From: Chromatiales bacterium
GTDB lineage: Bacteria; Pseudomonadota; Gammaproteobacteria; Chromatiales; Chromatiaceae
Direction of reading: 5' to 3'
NCBI GenBank assembly: GCA_028284585.1
Contig: JANQRK010000026.1
Location: 1 to 34,027, forward strand
DNA: 34,027 nucleotides
Shown: in pieces, positions 18,493 to 27,034 of the stretch
How the letters are laid out: every line of letters begins with the position of its first letter
Position numbering within the stretch: position 1 is the stretch's first letter
Program-made: the position numbers and the translations under genes
The notes under the pieces: generated by a model
The model's database searches: none
The model's input: only the letters and a program-made list of their open reading frames with translations
What the model was told of the DNA's origin: nothing

Positions 18493-19851
18493 ATGACCCA
18501 AGGCGAACGACGCGCGACCCTGGGCCTGGCCGGGGTGTACGGCGTGCGCATGCTTGGCCTGTTCTTGATACTGCCGGTGTTTGCGTTGTTCGCCGAAGGC
18601 CTGCCCGGCACTACGCCGTTCCTCACTGGATTGGCGGTTGGTATCTATGGCCTGACCCAGGCACTTTTACAGATCCCATTCGGACTGCTATCCGATCGCA
18701 TTGGTCGAAAACCCGTCATCTTCGGTGGTCTTGTGTTGTTTGCACTCGGTAGCGCAATCGCTGGTGCGGCGGACGACGTGTGGCAAGTAATCCTCGGTAG
18801 GGCGTTGCAGGGCAGCGGCGCGATCTCGGCTGCCGTAATGGCGTTGGCGGCCGACCTCACGCGCGAAGAGAGCCGCACCAAGGCGATGGCCAGCATCGGC
18901 ATGACCATCGGGATCTCGTTCATGCTGGCCTTGCTGGCTGGCCCAGTGCTCGGTCGGCTGATCGGTGTGAGCGGTATCTTCTGGTTGACTGCGGTGCTGG
19001 CTTTGCTCGCAATTGCCTTGGTCGCACTGGTGGTGCCGACACCTACGACGCGCAAGCTGCATCGCGATGCCGGGACAGTGCCGGCGATGTTCCGCCGAGT
19101 GTTTCGTAACACCGACTTACTACGTCTCGACTTAGGAATATTCTGCCTGCACCTGATACTCACCGCATCGTTTCTGTCGATCCCGGTGGTGCTGCGCGAT
19201 TTGGGATTGGCCCCGGTGCAGCATTCGACGCTGTACCTCCCGGTGATGGTGATCTCACTCGCCGCAATGGTGCCTTGCCTGGTGATCGCCGAAAAGTTCG
19301 GCATGATGAAACAAGTCCTGCTCGGCTCGGTTGCAGCCTTGTTGCTGAGTCAGCTCAGCTTCGGCCTATTCGCCGACGACTTCTGGAGCTTTGTCGTAGC
19401 GCTGACGGTGTTTTTCGCTGCGGTCAACCTGCTCGAGGCGATGCTCCCATCCTTGGTCTCCAAGGTGGCCCCGGTCGATGCCAAGGGGACGGCGATGGGC
19501 GTCTATTCGACTTCGCAGTTCACTGGGGCCTTTTGCGGTGGCATGCTCGGCGGCTGGGTCCACCAGCAGTTCGGTTTGACCGCGGTATTCGAGGTCGGTG
19601 CCTTGGTGGCGGTGTTGTGGTTGGTGGTCGGTAGCGGCATGCACCGACCAGGGCGCTACTCTAGCCGCCTGGTGAGCCTGGATTCGGTCCGCGTCGTGGG
19701 CGATCACAGCGATCTCGTTGACCGTCTGCGCGGTGTTCCAGGGGTCGTCGAGGCCGTTGTGGTGCCCGATGAGCGGGTTGCCTATTTGAAGATCGACCGC
19801 GATCAGCTGGACGATGTAGCCTTGGATGCAATCGTGGCCCGGCCAGCGTAG
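18493..19851 (+). CDS. MFS efflux transporter, YajR-like with C-terminal YAM domain
   Basis: This is a major facilitator superfamily inner-membrane transporter closely resembling E. coli YajR. The ATG at 18493 gives 452 residues starting MTQGERRATLGLAGVYGVRM, which matches the YajR start. TTG 18454 and GTG 18469 are alternatives without a clear ribosome binding site. It has twelve predicted helices, the motif A loop FGLLSDRIGRKPVIFGGLVL, LGRALQGSGAISAAVMALAA, and KGTAMGVYSTSQFTGAFCGG. After the last helix a soluble domain of about 75 residues (VRVVGDHSDLVDRLRGVPGV to the end) matches the ferredoxin-like YAM domain. The substrate is unknown. It stands between uvrA and ssb, as in pseudomonads. 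Confidence 0.92.
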   Translation: MTQGERRATLGLAGVYGVRMLGLFLILPVFALFAEGLPGTTPFLTGLAVGIYGLTQALLQIPFGLLSDRIGRKPVIFGGLVLFALGSAIAGAADDVWQVILGRALQGSGAISAAVMALAADLTREESRTKAMASIGMTIGISFMLALLAGPVLGRLIGVSGIFWLTAVLALLAIALVALVVPTPTTRKLHRDAGTVPAMFRRVFRNTDLLRLDLGIFCLHLILTASFLSIPVVLRDLGLAPVQHSTLYLPVMVISLAAMVPCLVIAEKFGMMKQVLLGSVAALLLSQLSFGLFADDFWSFVVALTVFFAAVNLLEAMLPSLVSKVAPVDAKGTAMGVYSTSQFTGAFCGGMLGGWVHQQFGLTAVFEVGALVAVLWLVVGSGMHRPGRYSSRLVSLDSVRVVGDHSDLVDRLRGVPGVVEAVVVPDERVAYLKIDRDQLDDVALDAIVARPA

Positions 19852-19914
19852 ACTTTCGGGCAATTGAAACAACCCGGTGGGGCAAGGAAGCCGCCGCCGG
19901 CCGCAGGAGGGAGC

Positions 19915-20367
19915 ATGAGCAAAGGCAGCGTAAACAAGGTCATCCTGATCGGCAATCTCGGTCAAGATCCCGAGGTGCGTTACATGCCCAATGGTGGGGC
20001 CGTGTGCAATATCTCGGTGGCCACCTCAGAGAGCTGGAAAGACAAGAATTCCGGTGAAAGCCAGGAGCGGACTGAGTGGCATCGGGTGGTACTGTTTCGC
20101 AAGCTGGCCGAGATTGCCGGCGAGTACCTGAAGAAGGGCGCCAAGGTGTACCTGGAAGGCAAGTTGCAGACCCGTAAATGGCAGGACCAGCAGGGCCAGG
20201 ATCGCTACACTACTGAGATCGTTGCCGATCAAATGCAGATGCTCGACAGCCGTGGCGGCAGCGCCGAGTTTGCGCCGTCGCAAGCAAACGCACAGACGCC
20301 CCGCGGCGGGCAGACGGCACAGTCGGCGCCGGCCGATACCGGCTTTGAGGACGATATCCCGTTTTGA
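19915..20367 (+). CDS. ssb: Single-stranded DNA-binding protein
   Basis: SSB coats single-stranded DNA during replication, repair and recombination. The ATG at 19915 follows AGGAGG by 4 bases and gives 150 residues, beginning [20 protein letters not shown]. The OB fold covers about residues 1-112, with [20 protein letters not shown] and [21 protein letters not shown] short Gln/Ala/Pro-rich linker leads to the acidic tip FEDDIPF, which binds partner proteins. An intrinsic terminator follows. Confidence 0.97.
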   Translation: MSKGSVNKVILIGNLGQDPEVRYMPNGGAVCNISVATSESWKDKNSGESQERTEWHRVVLFRKLAEIAGEYLKKGAKVYLEGKLQTRKWQDQQGQDRYTTEIVADQMQMLDSRGGSAEFAPSQANAQTPRGGQTAQSAPADTGFEDDIPF

Positions 20368-20396
20368 GGCCGGGTCGCCGCTGGCGGATTGTCAAG

Positions 20397-20417
20397 CGGG
20401 GCTGCGGCCCCGTTTTT
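20397..20417 (+). terminator. Intrinsic terminator after ssb
   Basis: A 6-bp GC stem CGGGGC (20397-20402) with GCCCCG (20407-20412) closes the tetraloop TGCG and is followed by TTTTT (20413-20417). It lies 30 bases after the ssb stop and before the next gene's start, so ssb probably ends its own transcript. Confidence 0.85.
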
Positions 20418-20490
20418 GCTGGGCGGACCGCCAATCCGGCGGCGCGTCCGACGCTGGTTGGTACGCAACAGATCAATTTCCATTCGCCCT

Positions 20491-21603
20491 ATGTATAGCC
20501 TGCTGATACTGTTTTTTCTGGTCGCGATTCTGACTTCGTTCCTGTGCTCGCTGTGGGAGGCGGTACTGCTCAGCATTACGCCTTCATATGCGCAGATAAA
20601 GGTGCAGGAGGGCGGGTGGCTCGGGCGTCGGCTGCAGTCTTTCAAAGACAATATCGACCGACCCTTGGCGGCGATCCTGACCCTGAACACCATTGCGCAT
20701 ACGGTCGGTGCGATCGGCGTGGGTGACCAGGCCAGCAAGATCTGGGCGCAGGCCAATCCGCTGATTACCGGCCTGGTCGTGCCGGTGGTAATGACGCTGG
20801 CAATCTTGGTGCTGTCGGAATTGATTCCCAAGACCTTGGGGGCCAATTACTGGAAGGAACTGGCCCCATTCACGGCGCGCTCGCTGGCATTGATCATGCG
20901 GTTGTTGGCGCCCTTGGTCTGGTTCAGTCAGAGCCTCACCAAGGCGTTGAAGAAAAAAGACGTGGGTAGCGCCTTTACCCGCAACGATTTCCTTGCGATG
21001 GCCGATATCGGTGCCAAAGACGGCGTTTTCGAACCGCATGAGTCGGGCATCATCCGCAACCTGCTGCGTTTTCGTTCGGTGCGGGTCGACGACTGTATGA
21101 CCCCGCGCACGGTGTTGCTTGCGGCCCCTGCCGAGCAGACCATCGGCGAGTTTTTGGAGCAGCATCCGACGCTGCGCTTTTCGCGTATACCCCTCTACGA
21201 GGGCGGCACGCGTGACCATATCATCGGCTACATGCTCAAGGATGAACTCTTGGCGCGTCGGGTCGACGGAGCACGTGAGATGGCATTGCGCGGGTTGCGG
21301 CGCGACATCATCACCATCCACCTAGGGCACCCGATCACCGAGTTGTTCAGCGAGTTTCTCGCGACTCGCGAGCATATTGCACTGGTGGTCGATCAATTCG
21401 GTGGCACCGCCGGTATTGTGACCATGGAGGATGTGATCGAGACCCTATTGGGTGTCGAGATCGTCGACGAGTCCGACCAGGCGGCCGATATGCAGGTCTT
21501 GGCACGTCGCCACTGGGAACGCCGCGCCAAGCGCCTGGGTGTCATCACCGACAGTGCCGATCCAGCGACCGCGACGCCCGAGAAGGTGCCGGATGCGGAG
21601 TGA
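20491..21603 (+). CDS. CNNM (DUF21) transmembrane / CBS-pair protein
   Basis: Proteins of this CNNM/CorB type are inner-membrane proteins linked to magnesium and other divalent-cation handling. The ATG at 20491 gives 370 residues. The DUF21 membrane domain (about 1-165) has SFLCSLWEAVLLSITPSYAQ, ILTLNTIAHTVGAIGVG and ILVLSELIPKTLGANYW, which are family motifs. A CBS pair follows (about 195-325: DDCMTPRTVLLAAPAEQTIG and HIALVVDQFGGTAGIVTMED). The C-terminal CorC/HlyC domain found in the longer relatives is missing; only a charged tail of about 45 residues follows. The older label hemolysin is misleading for this family. The start has only a weak ribosome binding site. Confidence 0.9.
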   Translation: MYSLLILFFLVAILTSFLCSLWEAVLLSITPSYAQIKVQEGGWLGRRLQSFKDNIDRPLAAILTLNTIAHTVGAIGVGDQASKIWAQANPLITGLVVPVVMTLAILVLSELIPKTLGANYWKELAPFTARSLALIMRLLAPLVWFSQSLTKALKKKDVGSAFTRNDFLAMADIGAKDGVFEPHESGIIRNLLRFRSVRVDDCMTPRTVLLAAPAEQTIGEFLEQHPTLRFSRIPLYEGGTRDHIIGYMLKDELLARRVDGAREMALRGLRRDIITIHLGHPITELFSEFLATREHIALVVDQFGGTAGIVTMEDVIETLLGVEIVDESDQAADMQVLARRHWERRAKRLGVITDSADPATATPEKVPDAE

Positions 21604-21687
21604 GTATTGGCCGATCTGCGCGCTCGATGATGGGACAACGTATGGCAAGGATGTATTGGTCTTCGGGTCGGAGTAGACAGCCTTAAG

Positions 21688-22899
21688 ATGTGGCAACCTG
21701 TGCAGTGCGCCATCGTGGTGTTGTTGATCGCCAACCCGGTGGTTGCGGATGACACCCGGAATAATCTGTCCGAGTCTGGCAATCTCTGGGACAAGACCTT
21801 GGAGTATGCGGGCGCTGGGCTGGAAGGTGCGCGCCGTCTGTGGCGCGAGGAACAGGCCGCCGAGGCGCGCTTGTGGGAGGATCTCACCCCTTACTTGGAC
21901 GAAATCCTGGTGCTTCAGGATCGCCAGCGTGTGTTGCCGGAATCGGCCTGGTTCGGCGAAGACCAAACGTCCAATGCCGAGCAGATAAATGTCCTGCTCG
22001 ACGAGGCGGTGGCGGTCCTCGTCGGTAGCAATGTGCTGCGTGCCAGGGTGCGTGAGCTAGTGGATGCGATGGCCGAGAACCGGCGTGCGATCGGCGAGCT
22101 CAAACGGCGCAAGATCAGCGCGCCTTCGGACTCCCTGTGGCGCCAGACCGTCGGTGATATCGAGGACGCGATCGCCGAGCGTGAGCAGGTGCTGGCGGAA
22201 CAGCGACGTGCCTTGAATGCAGTGCAGAATGCGACCACCGCGGGTTTGCGCGAGATGGGGCTGGACATCGATGCCGAGGGCTTGGAATTCTTGTTGTCGA
22301 CTGTCGTGGGTGACGACGTGGTCGACATGACCCTGGCCTTCGAGCAGGTCCGCGGGCTGACCGCGCAGCTCGAGGCACTGACCGCAGAGAGTCGAGAAGA
22401 CCTGCCGGTTGCCCGCCGATACTATGGCATGTACACGGTGTTGCTCGGGATCCTCGACCATATGCATGCGGGTCTGATCGATGACATTGAGCGCGACTAC
22501 TTGCCGCGTATCGGCGCTATCGGTGAACGTGCCCGATCGCTGCAAAAAGAAACACGCGCACTTCAGACCAAGGTCTCGAGCGCAGTGCTGCGCGCGAACC
22601 TGGAGGCGCAGCAGCTGACAATCGATGCAGCGCGGCGCTACACCGATTACCTATCGCGTCAGCGCCAACAGGTGTCGACCTCGCGTGAACGGCTCGCCCA
22701 CGATCTTGCGGTGGCCCGCAATACTTATGAGACGGTCAAGATGTCGGGCGACCTGGTGGCCCTGATGCAGAACAGCCGGCAGCTACTCGACACCTTGTTT
22801 CGCCTACAGGTGCCGCCGTTGCGCGCGTTTGAGAATGTACAGATGAAGCGTGAATTCGAGCGCCTGACCCTGCGTCTGCGCGAAGACGGCGCGGGCTAG
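21688..22899 (+). CDS. Unrecognised periplasmic coiled-coil protein
   Basis: I do not recognise a family. The 403-residue protein starts with a likely Sec signal peptide (MWQPVQCAIVVLLIANPVVA, cleavage near residue 21) and then is almost entirely helical and charged. There are several coiled-coil stretches, e.g. EDAIAEREQVLAEQRRALNA and RYTDYLSRQRQQVSTSRERL. There is no lipobox and no further membrane segment. A globular region may lie around residues 190-265 (GLREMGLDIDAEGLEFLLST, MYTVLLGILDHMHAG). It follows the CNNM gene by 84 bases on the same strand and may be cotranscribed; a functional link is only an inference. Confidence 0.8.
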   Translation: MWQPVQCAIVVLLIANPVVADDTRNNLSESGNLWDKTLEYAGAGLEGARRLWREEQAAEARLWEDLTPYLDEILVLQDRQRVLPESAWFGEDQTSNAEQINVLLDEAVAVLVGSNVLRARVRELVDAMAENRRAIGELKRRKISAPSDSLWRQTVGDIEDAIAEREQVLAEQRRALNAVQNATTAGLREMGLDIDAEGLEFLLSTVVGDDVVDMTLAFEQVRGLTAQLEALTAESREDLPVARRYYGMYTVLLGILDHMHAGLIDDIERDYLPRIGAIGERARSLQKETRALQTKVSSAVLRANLEAQQLTIDAARRYTDYLSRQRQQVSTSRERLAHDLAVARNTYETVKMSGDLVALMQNSRQLLDTLFRLQVPPLRAFENVQMKREFERLTLRLREDGAG

Positions 22900-22969
22900 C
22901 CAAGAAAGTGTCGTCGGCCGGACGGCGGCTACATCACGATGGATTGGTTTAAAGGTGCGCACATGCAAA

Positions 22970-23497
22970 CTATGGGCATTGTGCGAGGCTGACCTCGCCT
23001 GCCCACGCCCGTGTGCTCAGGTTGGGTTGCGTCAGAAACACAACGGCCGAGGCGCCGCCGTCGAGTGTGTCGGGGTCCAGCGCCAAGTTGACTTGGACAA
23101 AGATCTCTTCACTGGATCCGCGCAGGCTGACGGCTACGATGGATTCTCCCGCTGCCTCTGCCGGCAGGATGTCGGCGCCGCCGGTCACGACCAAGGTGGC
23201 CGCATCCACGGTTCCGTTCGGCGGTTCATCCGGCAGCAAGGCCCCGCCGCCATCGCCGTTTCCGTCGTCGTCAGGGTTGAGGCTGGAGTCGGCCAGTGTG
23301 CCGCGCAAGGAGAAACTGCCCTGGTCGTGCCACACATCGACGCGGATCGAACCCGTGACTTCGGTGGCGCTGCTCTCCTGCGTGTCCCAGCAAAATTCCC
23401 CTTGATACTGATGTGCGGAAGTTTGTAACGGGACCAGGAACAGCGCAGCCAAACCGCAGCGCCGCAATGTGTCCTTTGGGGTATTGCACGTTTTCAT
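22970..23497 (-). CDS. Small secreted protein with an Asp/Gly-rich loop, unknown
   Basis: I do not recognise a family. The ATG at 23497 has GAGG 8 bases upstream and gives 175 residues. The N-terminus MKTCNTPKDTLRRCGLAALF plus LVPLQTSA is a signal peptide, with cleavage near residue 28. The mature protein is rich in beta-forming residues (TGSIRVDVWHDQGSFSLRGT; ESIVAVSLRGSSEEIFVQVN). It has two cysteines, at about 36 and 174, that could form one disulfide tying the ends. Residues 74-85 (NPDDDGNGDGGG) resemble a calcium-binding DxDGNGD loop. It lies downstream of the dehydrogenase gene on the same strand with a 180-base gap, so it may have its own promoter. Confidence 0.75.
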   Translation of the reverse strand: MKTCNTPKDTLRRCGLAALFLVPLQTSAHQYQGEFCWDTQESSATEVTGSIRVDVWHDQGSFSLRGTLADSSLNPDDDGNGDGGGALLPDEPPNGTVDAATLVVTGGADILPAEAAGESIVAVSLRGSSEEIFVQVNLALDPDTLDGGASAVVFLTQPNLSTRAWAGEVSLAQCP

Positions 23498-23677
23498 AAG
23501 CGGCCTCGTCGGTTGCATTATCGGTCGAGCGATTGTTTTGTTCTCGGCGCAGACTGCCGATATCGTCGGCCCTATCGTACTCCGCACCGCGACCCGCGAT
23601 CCAACCGGCACGGGCGAGCGGGACCTATCCAACGCGGTCTCGATCTGATCGCCGCAAGCCTTATGCTTGGTCTGGAC

Positions 23678-24538
23678 TCAGTCGGTAGGCAGCCCGGTCA
23701 GATCACAGCTGATCTTCCACAGGCGTTCGCTGGCCTCCTGGTCGTTGGCCTGGGCCGGGACTGCGATCGGTCGACGATCGCCGAAATACTCGCCACTGAT
23801 ACCGGCAACCGTGGGCGAATCCAGGAGGTAACGCACGCGCTCGGCGGCTTGTTCAGGAGATCGCAGGGCCCAGCCGAACAGCCGGGCAAACAGTCGCAAT
23901 GCCAGCCCCTGGGCACCGTCGGTACCACCGAGGTTGGAGCGAAAGACGCCCGGGAAGACGCAGTTGACGGTCACGCCGCTGCCGGCCAGGCGGGGTGCCA
24001 GCGCGCGCGTGAAGTGGATGTTGCCGAGCTTGGACTGACCGTAGGCCTGCATCATCCGATAGGGACGGCGTTCGAACTGCAGGTCGTCGAAGTCCATCGC
24101 GGTATCGATCCGGGTGCCGACGTTGACGATGCGGGCCGCTGCCGCCGCACGCAGTCGATCGAGCAGCAGCCTGGTCAACAAAAAAGGCGCCAGATGATTC
24201 ACCGCCAGCGCGCGCTCGATACCATCGGTGGTCAGGGCGTGCTCGCGAAACGCTGTACCGGCGTTGTTGACCAGCAGGTCGAGGTGTTCGCTGCGCTCCG
24301 CTACTTGCTGTGCAAGTCGTCGGACCTCGGCCTGGGAACTCAGATCCGCGGTCAGCAGTTCGATAGTGCGATTACCCGTGGTGTCCACCAACTCGGCGCG
24401 TGCCGCTGCACCTCGCGAGGGGTCGCGCGCTACCATCAACACCCGATCGCCGGCTCTGGCCAGCGCGCCGGCCAGAGCCTTGCCCAGGCCGGAGTTGGCG
24501 CCGGTTACCAGCGCGATGCGCGGTGTGCCGATGGCCAT
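23678..24538 (-). CDS. Short-chain dehydrogenase/reductase, retinol-dehydrogenase-like
   Basis: This is an NAD(P)-dependent Rossmann-fold oxidoreductase of the classical SDR superfamily. The ATG at 24538 gives 286 residues. Motifs in order: IALVTGANSGLGKALAGALA (cofactor glycine motif), ADLSSQAEVR, LLVNNAGTAF, YGQSK (catalytic Tyr and Lys) and a PGVFRSNL loop. The arginine in MVARDP, after beta-2, suggests NADP preference (inference). In the active-site strand the usual serine is replaced: VNVGTRIDT stands where relatives have VNVSS, so Thr may replace the catalytic Ser. The start shares one base with the upstream stop (TGATG), so translation is coupled to the VWA gene. The substrate is unknown. 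Confidence 0.88.
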   Translation of the reverse strand: MAIGTPRIALVTGANSGLGKALAGALARAGDRVLMVARDPSRGAAARAELVDTTGNRTIELLTADLSSQAEVRRLAQQVAERSEHLDLLVNNAGTAFREHALTTDGIERALAVNHLAPFLLTRLLLDRLRAAAAARIVNVGTRIDTAMDFDDLQFERRPYRMMQAYGQSKLGNIHFTRALAPRLAGSGVTVNCVFPGVFRSNLGGTDGAQGLALRLFARLFGWALRSPEQAAERVRYLLDSPTVAGISGEYFGDRRPIAVPAQANDQEASERLWKISCDLTGLPTD

Positions 24539-25920
24539 CACTCGAGTACTAGCTTGCGTCCGAACGGGTGCGGATTGTCGGCTTTGGCCTTGGGTACCGC
24601 CCAGATCACCTGGAAACCGGGGCGGTAAGTGGCGGGTCCTTCGAGATCGGTCAGAAAGACCCCGATGTCGGGCCGCCAACGGTCGGCCTCCTGTAATAGT
24701 GGCGAGAAATCCGTCCCGCCGCCGCCATGGAATTCGACCTCGTTGAAATCGATGCGCCCGGGCTCGAAGACCTCGACCTTACGCACCCGCAAATCGCCGA
24801 CGATCACTACTGATTTAGCCTCGAGACGACGCGTGATCGCGGCAATTTCGGCAGTGAAACGCCCCAGCAGTTCGTCGTCGATCGAGCCCGAGACATCGAT
24901 CATGACCACCAGCCGGGCGACTGCCTTGCCGGACGACCAACCGGGCTCCCAAGGCATGCGTTTGCCGCTCGCAATACGACCTTGGTTGGCAATATAGGAG
25001 CGCGCCGGCCGCGACCAATTGAGGGCACGTTTGAGCGATAGCCCGCGCGCCAGTTGAGTACGCAGGATCTGCTCCCAGGGCGTGTGCACCTTGGGCAGAT
25101 CGGCGAGCAGGGCCCGTAGCATCGAGTGGTTACCATCGCCGGCGTGACCACGCAGCACCCGCTCACGCCACTCGCGCGACTGCGCCGCCTCGGTTTGCGG
25201 ATCGGCGCCTTCCTCGGTCGGCACCAGATCGCGCGAGCTGTTGCGTCCCAGGGCGCGCACCAGATAGGAGTGTGGCCCGTCGCTGCGCGGTGCCGAGTTC
25301 CCGGTGCGGCGCTCGCTTTGTGCCGAATTGGCCGAGCCCTGGCCGCTTTTTTCGCCTTGGTTGCCTTTTTTGCCTTTGCTGCCGTCCTTGCGGCTGCGGA
25401 GCATTCTAGAGTTGTCGCGTGCGCGGTCGTCGATCGCCCGATAGAGGCGCTCGAGGTCCCATTCGAGTAGCGCCTTTTCGCCGTTTTCGCGTACCCCCAG
25501 CACCTTGGCGAGCAGGTCCTCGAGCAGCACTGCACCCGTCTCCAGTTCAAGCCAACTGAGGTGGGCCAGGGCGCTGTTGACAATCGCATCGGCGCAGATG
25601 TTGAAGAGTTCCAGATCGACGTCGCCGAGTTGGCGATGCAATTCGATATACCTGGGTGCATGGCGCAGTGCGACATGCAGCACCTGGTGTGCGACCAGGC
25701 CCGTCTGGCGCGGTAGCGACAGTCGTTCGAAGCTCGGGCTGTAGCGTATGGTCGAGCCGTCATTCGACGCCTTGGGTGCGTCGATTTCTTGCGCCACGTC
25801 GAGGTGATGCACCCAGAGCGCTAGACTGCCGGTAGCCGGTGCATATTCCACCATGCGCTGCACCGCGCGCGTGCCGCGATGGGCGTACAGGGCGTCCACC
25901 GCATCGGCCCCTTCAGGCAT
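24538..25920 (-). CDS. DUF2201-type protein: degenerate metallopeptidase-like domain plus VWA domain
   Basis: The ATG at 25920 gives 460 residues. The N-terminal part resembles the putative metallopeptidase domain of DUF2201 proteins, with VAHQVLHVALRH at about 76-87 and ICADAIVN near 108-115. The family motif is HExxH, but here residue 79 is Gln, so peptidase activity is doubtful. A Ser/Gly/Lys-rich linker (about 178-215) leads to a C-terminal VWA-like domain. This has a complete metal-binding set: Asp342, Ser344 and Ser346 in MIDVSGSID, Thr403 in GGGGTDFSP and Asp425 in FLTDLEGPA. Its start overlaps the AAA ATPase gene by 8 bases. Such VWA proteins usually partner the neighbouring MoxR ATPase in remodelling or metal-insertion machines; the target here is unknown. 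Confidence 0.88.
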   Translation of the reverse strand: MPEGADAVDALYAHRGTRAVQRMVEYAPATGSLALWVHHLDVAQEIDAPKASNDGSTIRYSPSFERLSLPRQTGLVAHQVLHVALRHAPRYIELHRQLGDVDLELFNICADAIVNSALAHLSWLELETGAVLLEDLLAKVLGVRENGEKALLEWDLERLYRAIDDRARDNSRMLRSRKDGSKGKKGNQGEKSGQGSANSAQSERRTGNSAPRSDGPHSYLVRALGRNSSRDLVPTEEGADPQTEAAQSREWRERVLRGHAGDGNHSMLRALLADLPKVHTPWEQILRTQLARGLSLKRALNWSRPARSYIANQGRIASGKRMPWEPGWSSGKAVARLVVMIDVSGSIDDELLGRFTAEIAAITRRLEAKSVVIVGDLRVRKVEVFEPGRIDFNEVEFHGGGGTDFSPLLQEADRWRPDIGVFLTDLEGPATYRPGFQVIWAVPKAKADNPHPFGRKLVLE

Positions 25921-27016
25921 GCTTGGCTTCGCGCTCTTGCAAATAGCGTCGGTATACCGGGCTCTCCAGGACCGCACCCTCCAAGCCGCGGTCGAGGGCT
26001 TTCTGGAACAGCAGCTCCATGGCCAGGGTCTGGACCTCGCGGATCGGCAAGGGGGTGTTGCCCTTGGTATCCGGAAGCTGCTCGATGATCTCCAACGCGC
26101 GGCTCAGGGTCCGCTGGTCGGTCGCCGCGGCGAGCAACGCATAGGTCATCCCGTACAGGGCATCCAGGCTCTTCGGCAACAAGGCAGCGGTCTCTGGCCC
26201 GGGCCGAGCCTCCAGTAGCTCGAGCACGTTGGCGCCAGCCTGCAATTCGCGCAAGACGCCAAAGAACTCGGCCGCATTGGCTGCGCCCAGACGGCCTTGG
26301 ACGAAGACCTGTTTGGACTCGTCGGATAGTTCGGACTTGATGACGTTGGAGATGTCTTCCCAACCGCGCGGGCTGGCGCCGATCAGGTGGTCGTTGGCGA
26401 GTTGCGACTGGGTGTCGTCGAGCTTGTCCGGGCGGACCTTGAGATAGGCCATGATCTCTGGTGCGAGGTCGTGCGCGATGGCGTAATCGAGAAAAGCACC
26501 AATCACGGTCTGGACGTTGAAGTGGAACATGCGATCCGCCAACGCGGTACCCATGTCGTGGCTGACCGCGCCGTGATAGGCGGCGTTGCCGGCCGCGACC
26601 ACCAGCCAGCCGTCGGGCAAGTGATAGTGACCGACCCGACGATCCAGGATCAGCGAGTACGCCGAGATCTGCAGGCGCTGGTCCGCCGCAGTCAATTCAT
26701 CGAGAAACAGCACGCCCTGCGGTTGATCGGGCGTGGGTAGAAACTCGGGTGGAAACCAGACCGTCTTACCTTGATCGTCGTCGGCGTAGATGGCGCCGCG
26801 GATATCGACCGGTTCAATGGTCGTCAGGCGCAGATCGACTAACGGTACACCACACTGCTCGGCAACCTGATGCACGATCGATGACTTACCCACCCCACGG
26901 GTGCCCCACAGCATGGAGGCGCGACGGCGCAGCACGGGGTCAGCGAATTGGGCGATCAAGGCGGCTTTGGCCGCGGCGACCGACACCGGTGGGACATTCA
27001 TCGGGTTGCCTTGCAT
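25913..27016 (-). CDS. MoxR-type AAA ATPase
   Basis: MoxR ATPases are hexameric chaperones that act with VWA-domain proteins. The 367-residue protein has Walker A GTRGVGKSS (38-46), a beta-hairpin region after DIRGAIYADD, Walker B VLFLDEL (102-108), sensor 1 VVAAGN (139-144) and the arginine segment ALADRMFHF (159-166). A helical lid domain follows. The ATG at 27016 is given; the ATG at 27001 (MNVPPVSVAAAKAALIAQFA) is equally possible and has AAGG upstream. It sits between the membrane-protein gene and the VWA gene with an overlap into the latter, so the three are one operon. Confidence 0.92.
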   Translation of the reverse strand: MQGNPMNVPPVSVAAAKAALIAQFADPVLRRRASMLWGTRGVGKSSIVHQVAEQCGVPLVDLRLTTIEPVDIRGAIYADDDQGKTVWFPPEFLPTPDQPQGVLFLDELTAADQRLQISAYSLILDRRVGHYHLPDGWLVVAAGNAAYHGAVSHDMGTALADRMFHFNVQTVIGAFLDYAIAHDLAPEIMAYLKVRPDKLDDTQSQLANDHLIGASPRGWEDISNVIKSELSDESKQVFVQGRLGAANAAEFFGVLRELQAGANVLELLEARPGPETAALLPKSLDALYGMTYALLAAATDQRTLSRALEIIEQLPDTKGNTPLPIREVQTLAMELLFQKALDRGLEGAVLESPVYRRYLQEREAKHA

Positions 27017-27034
27017 AGTGGGTCCGCTGTTGTT

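Noticed and set aside
21593..21676. A 27-codon frame between the CNNM gene and the periplasmic protein gene
   Set aside because: It overlaps the end of the CNNM gene, has no clear ribosome binding site and no recognisable similarity.
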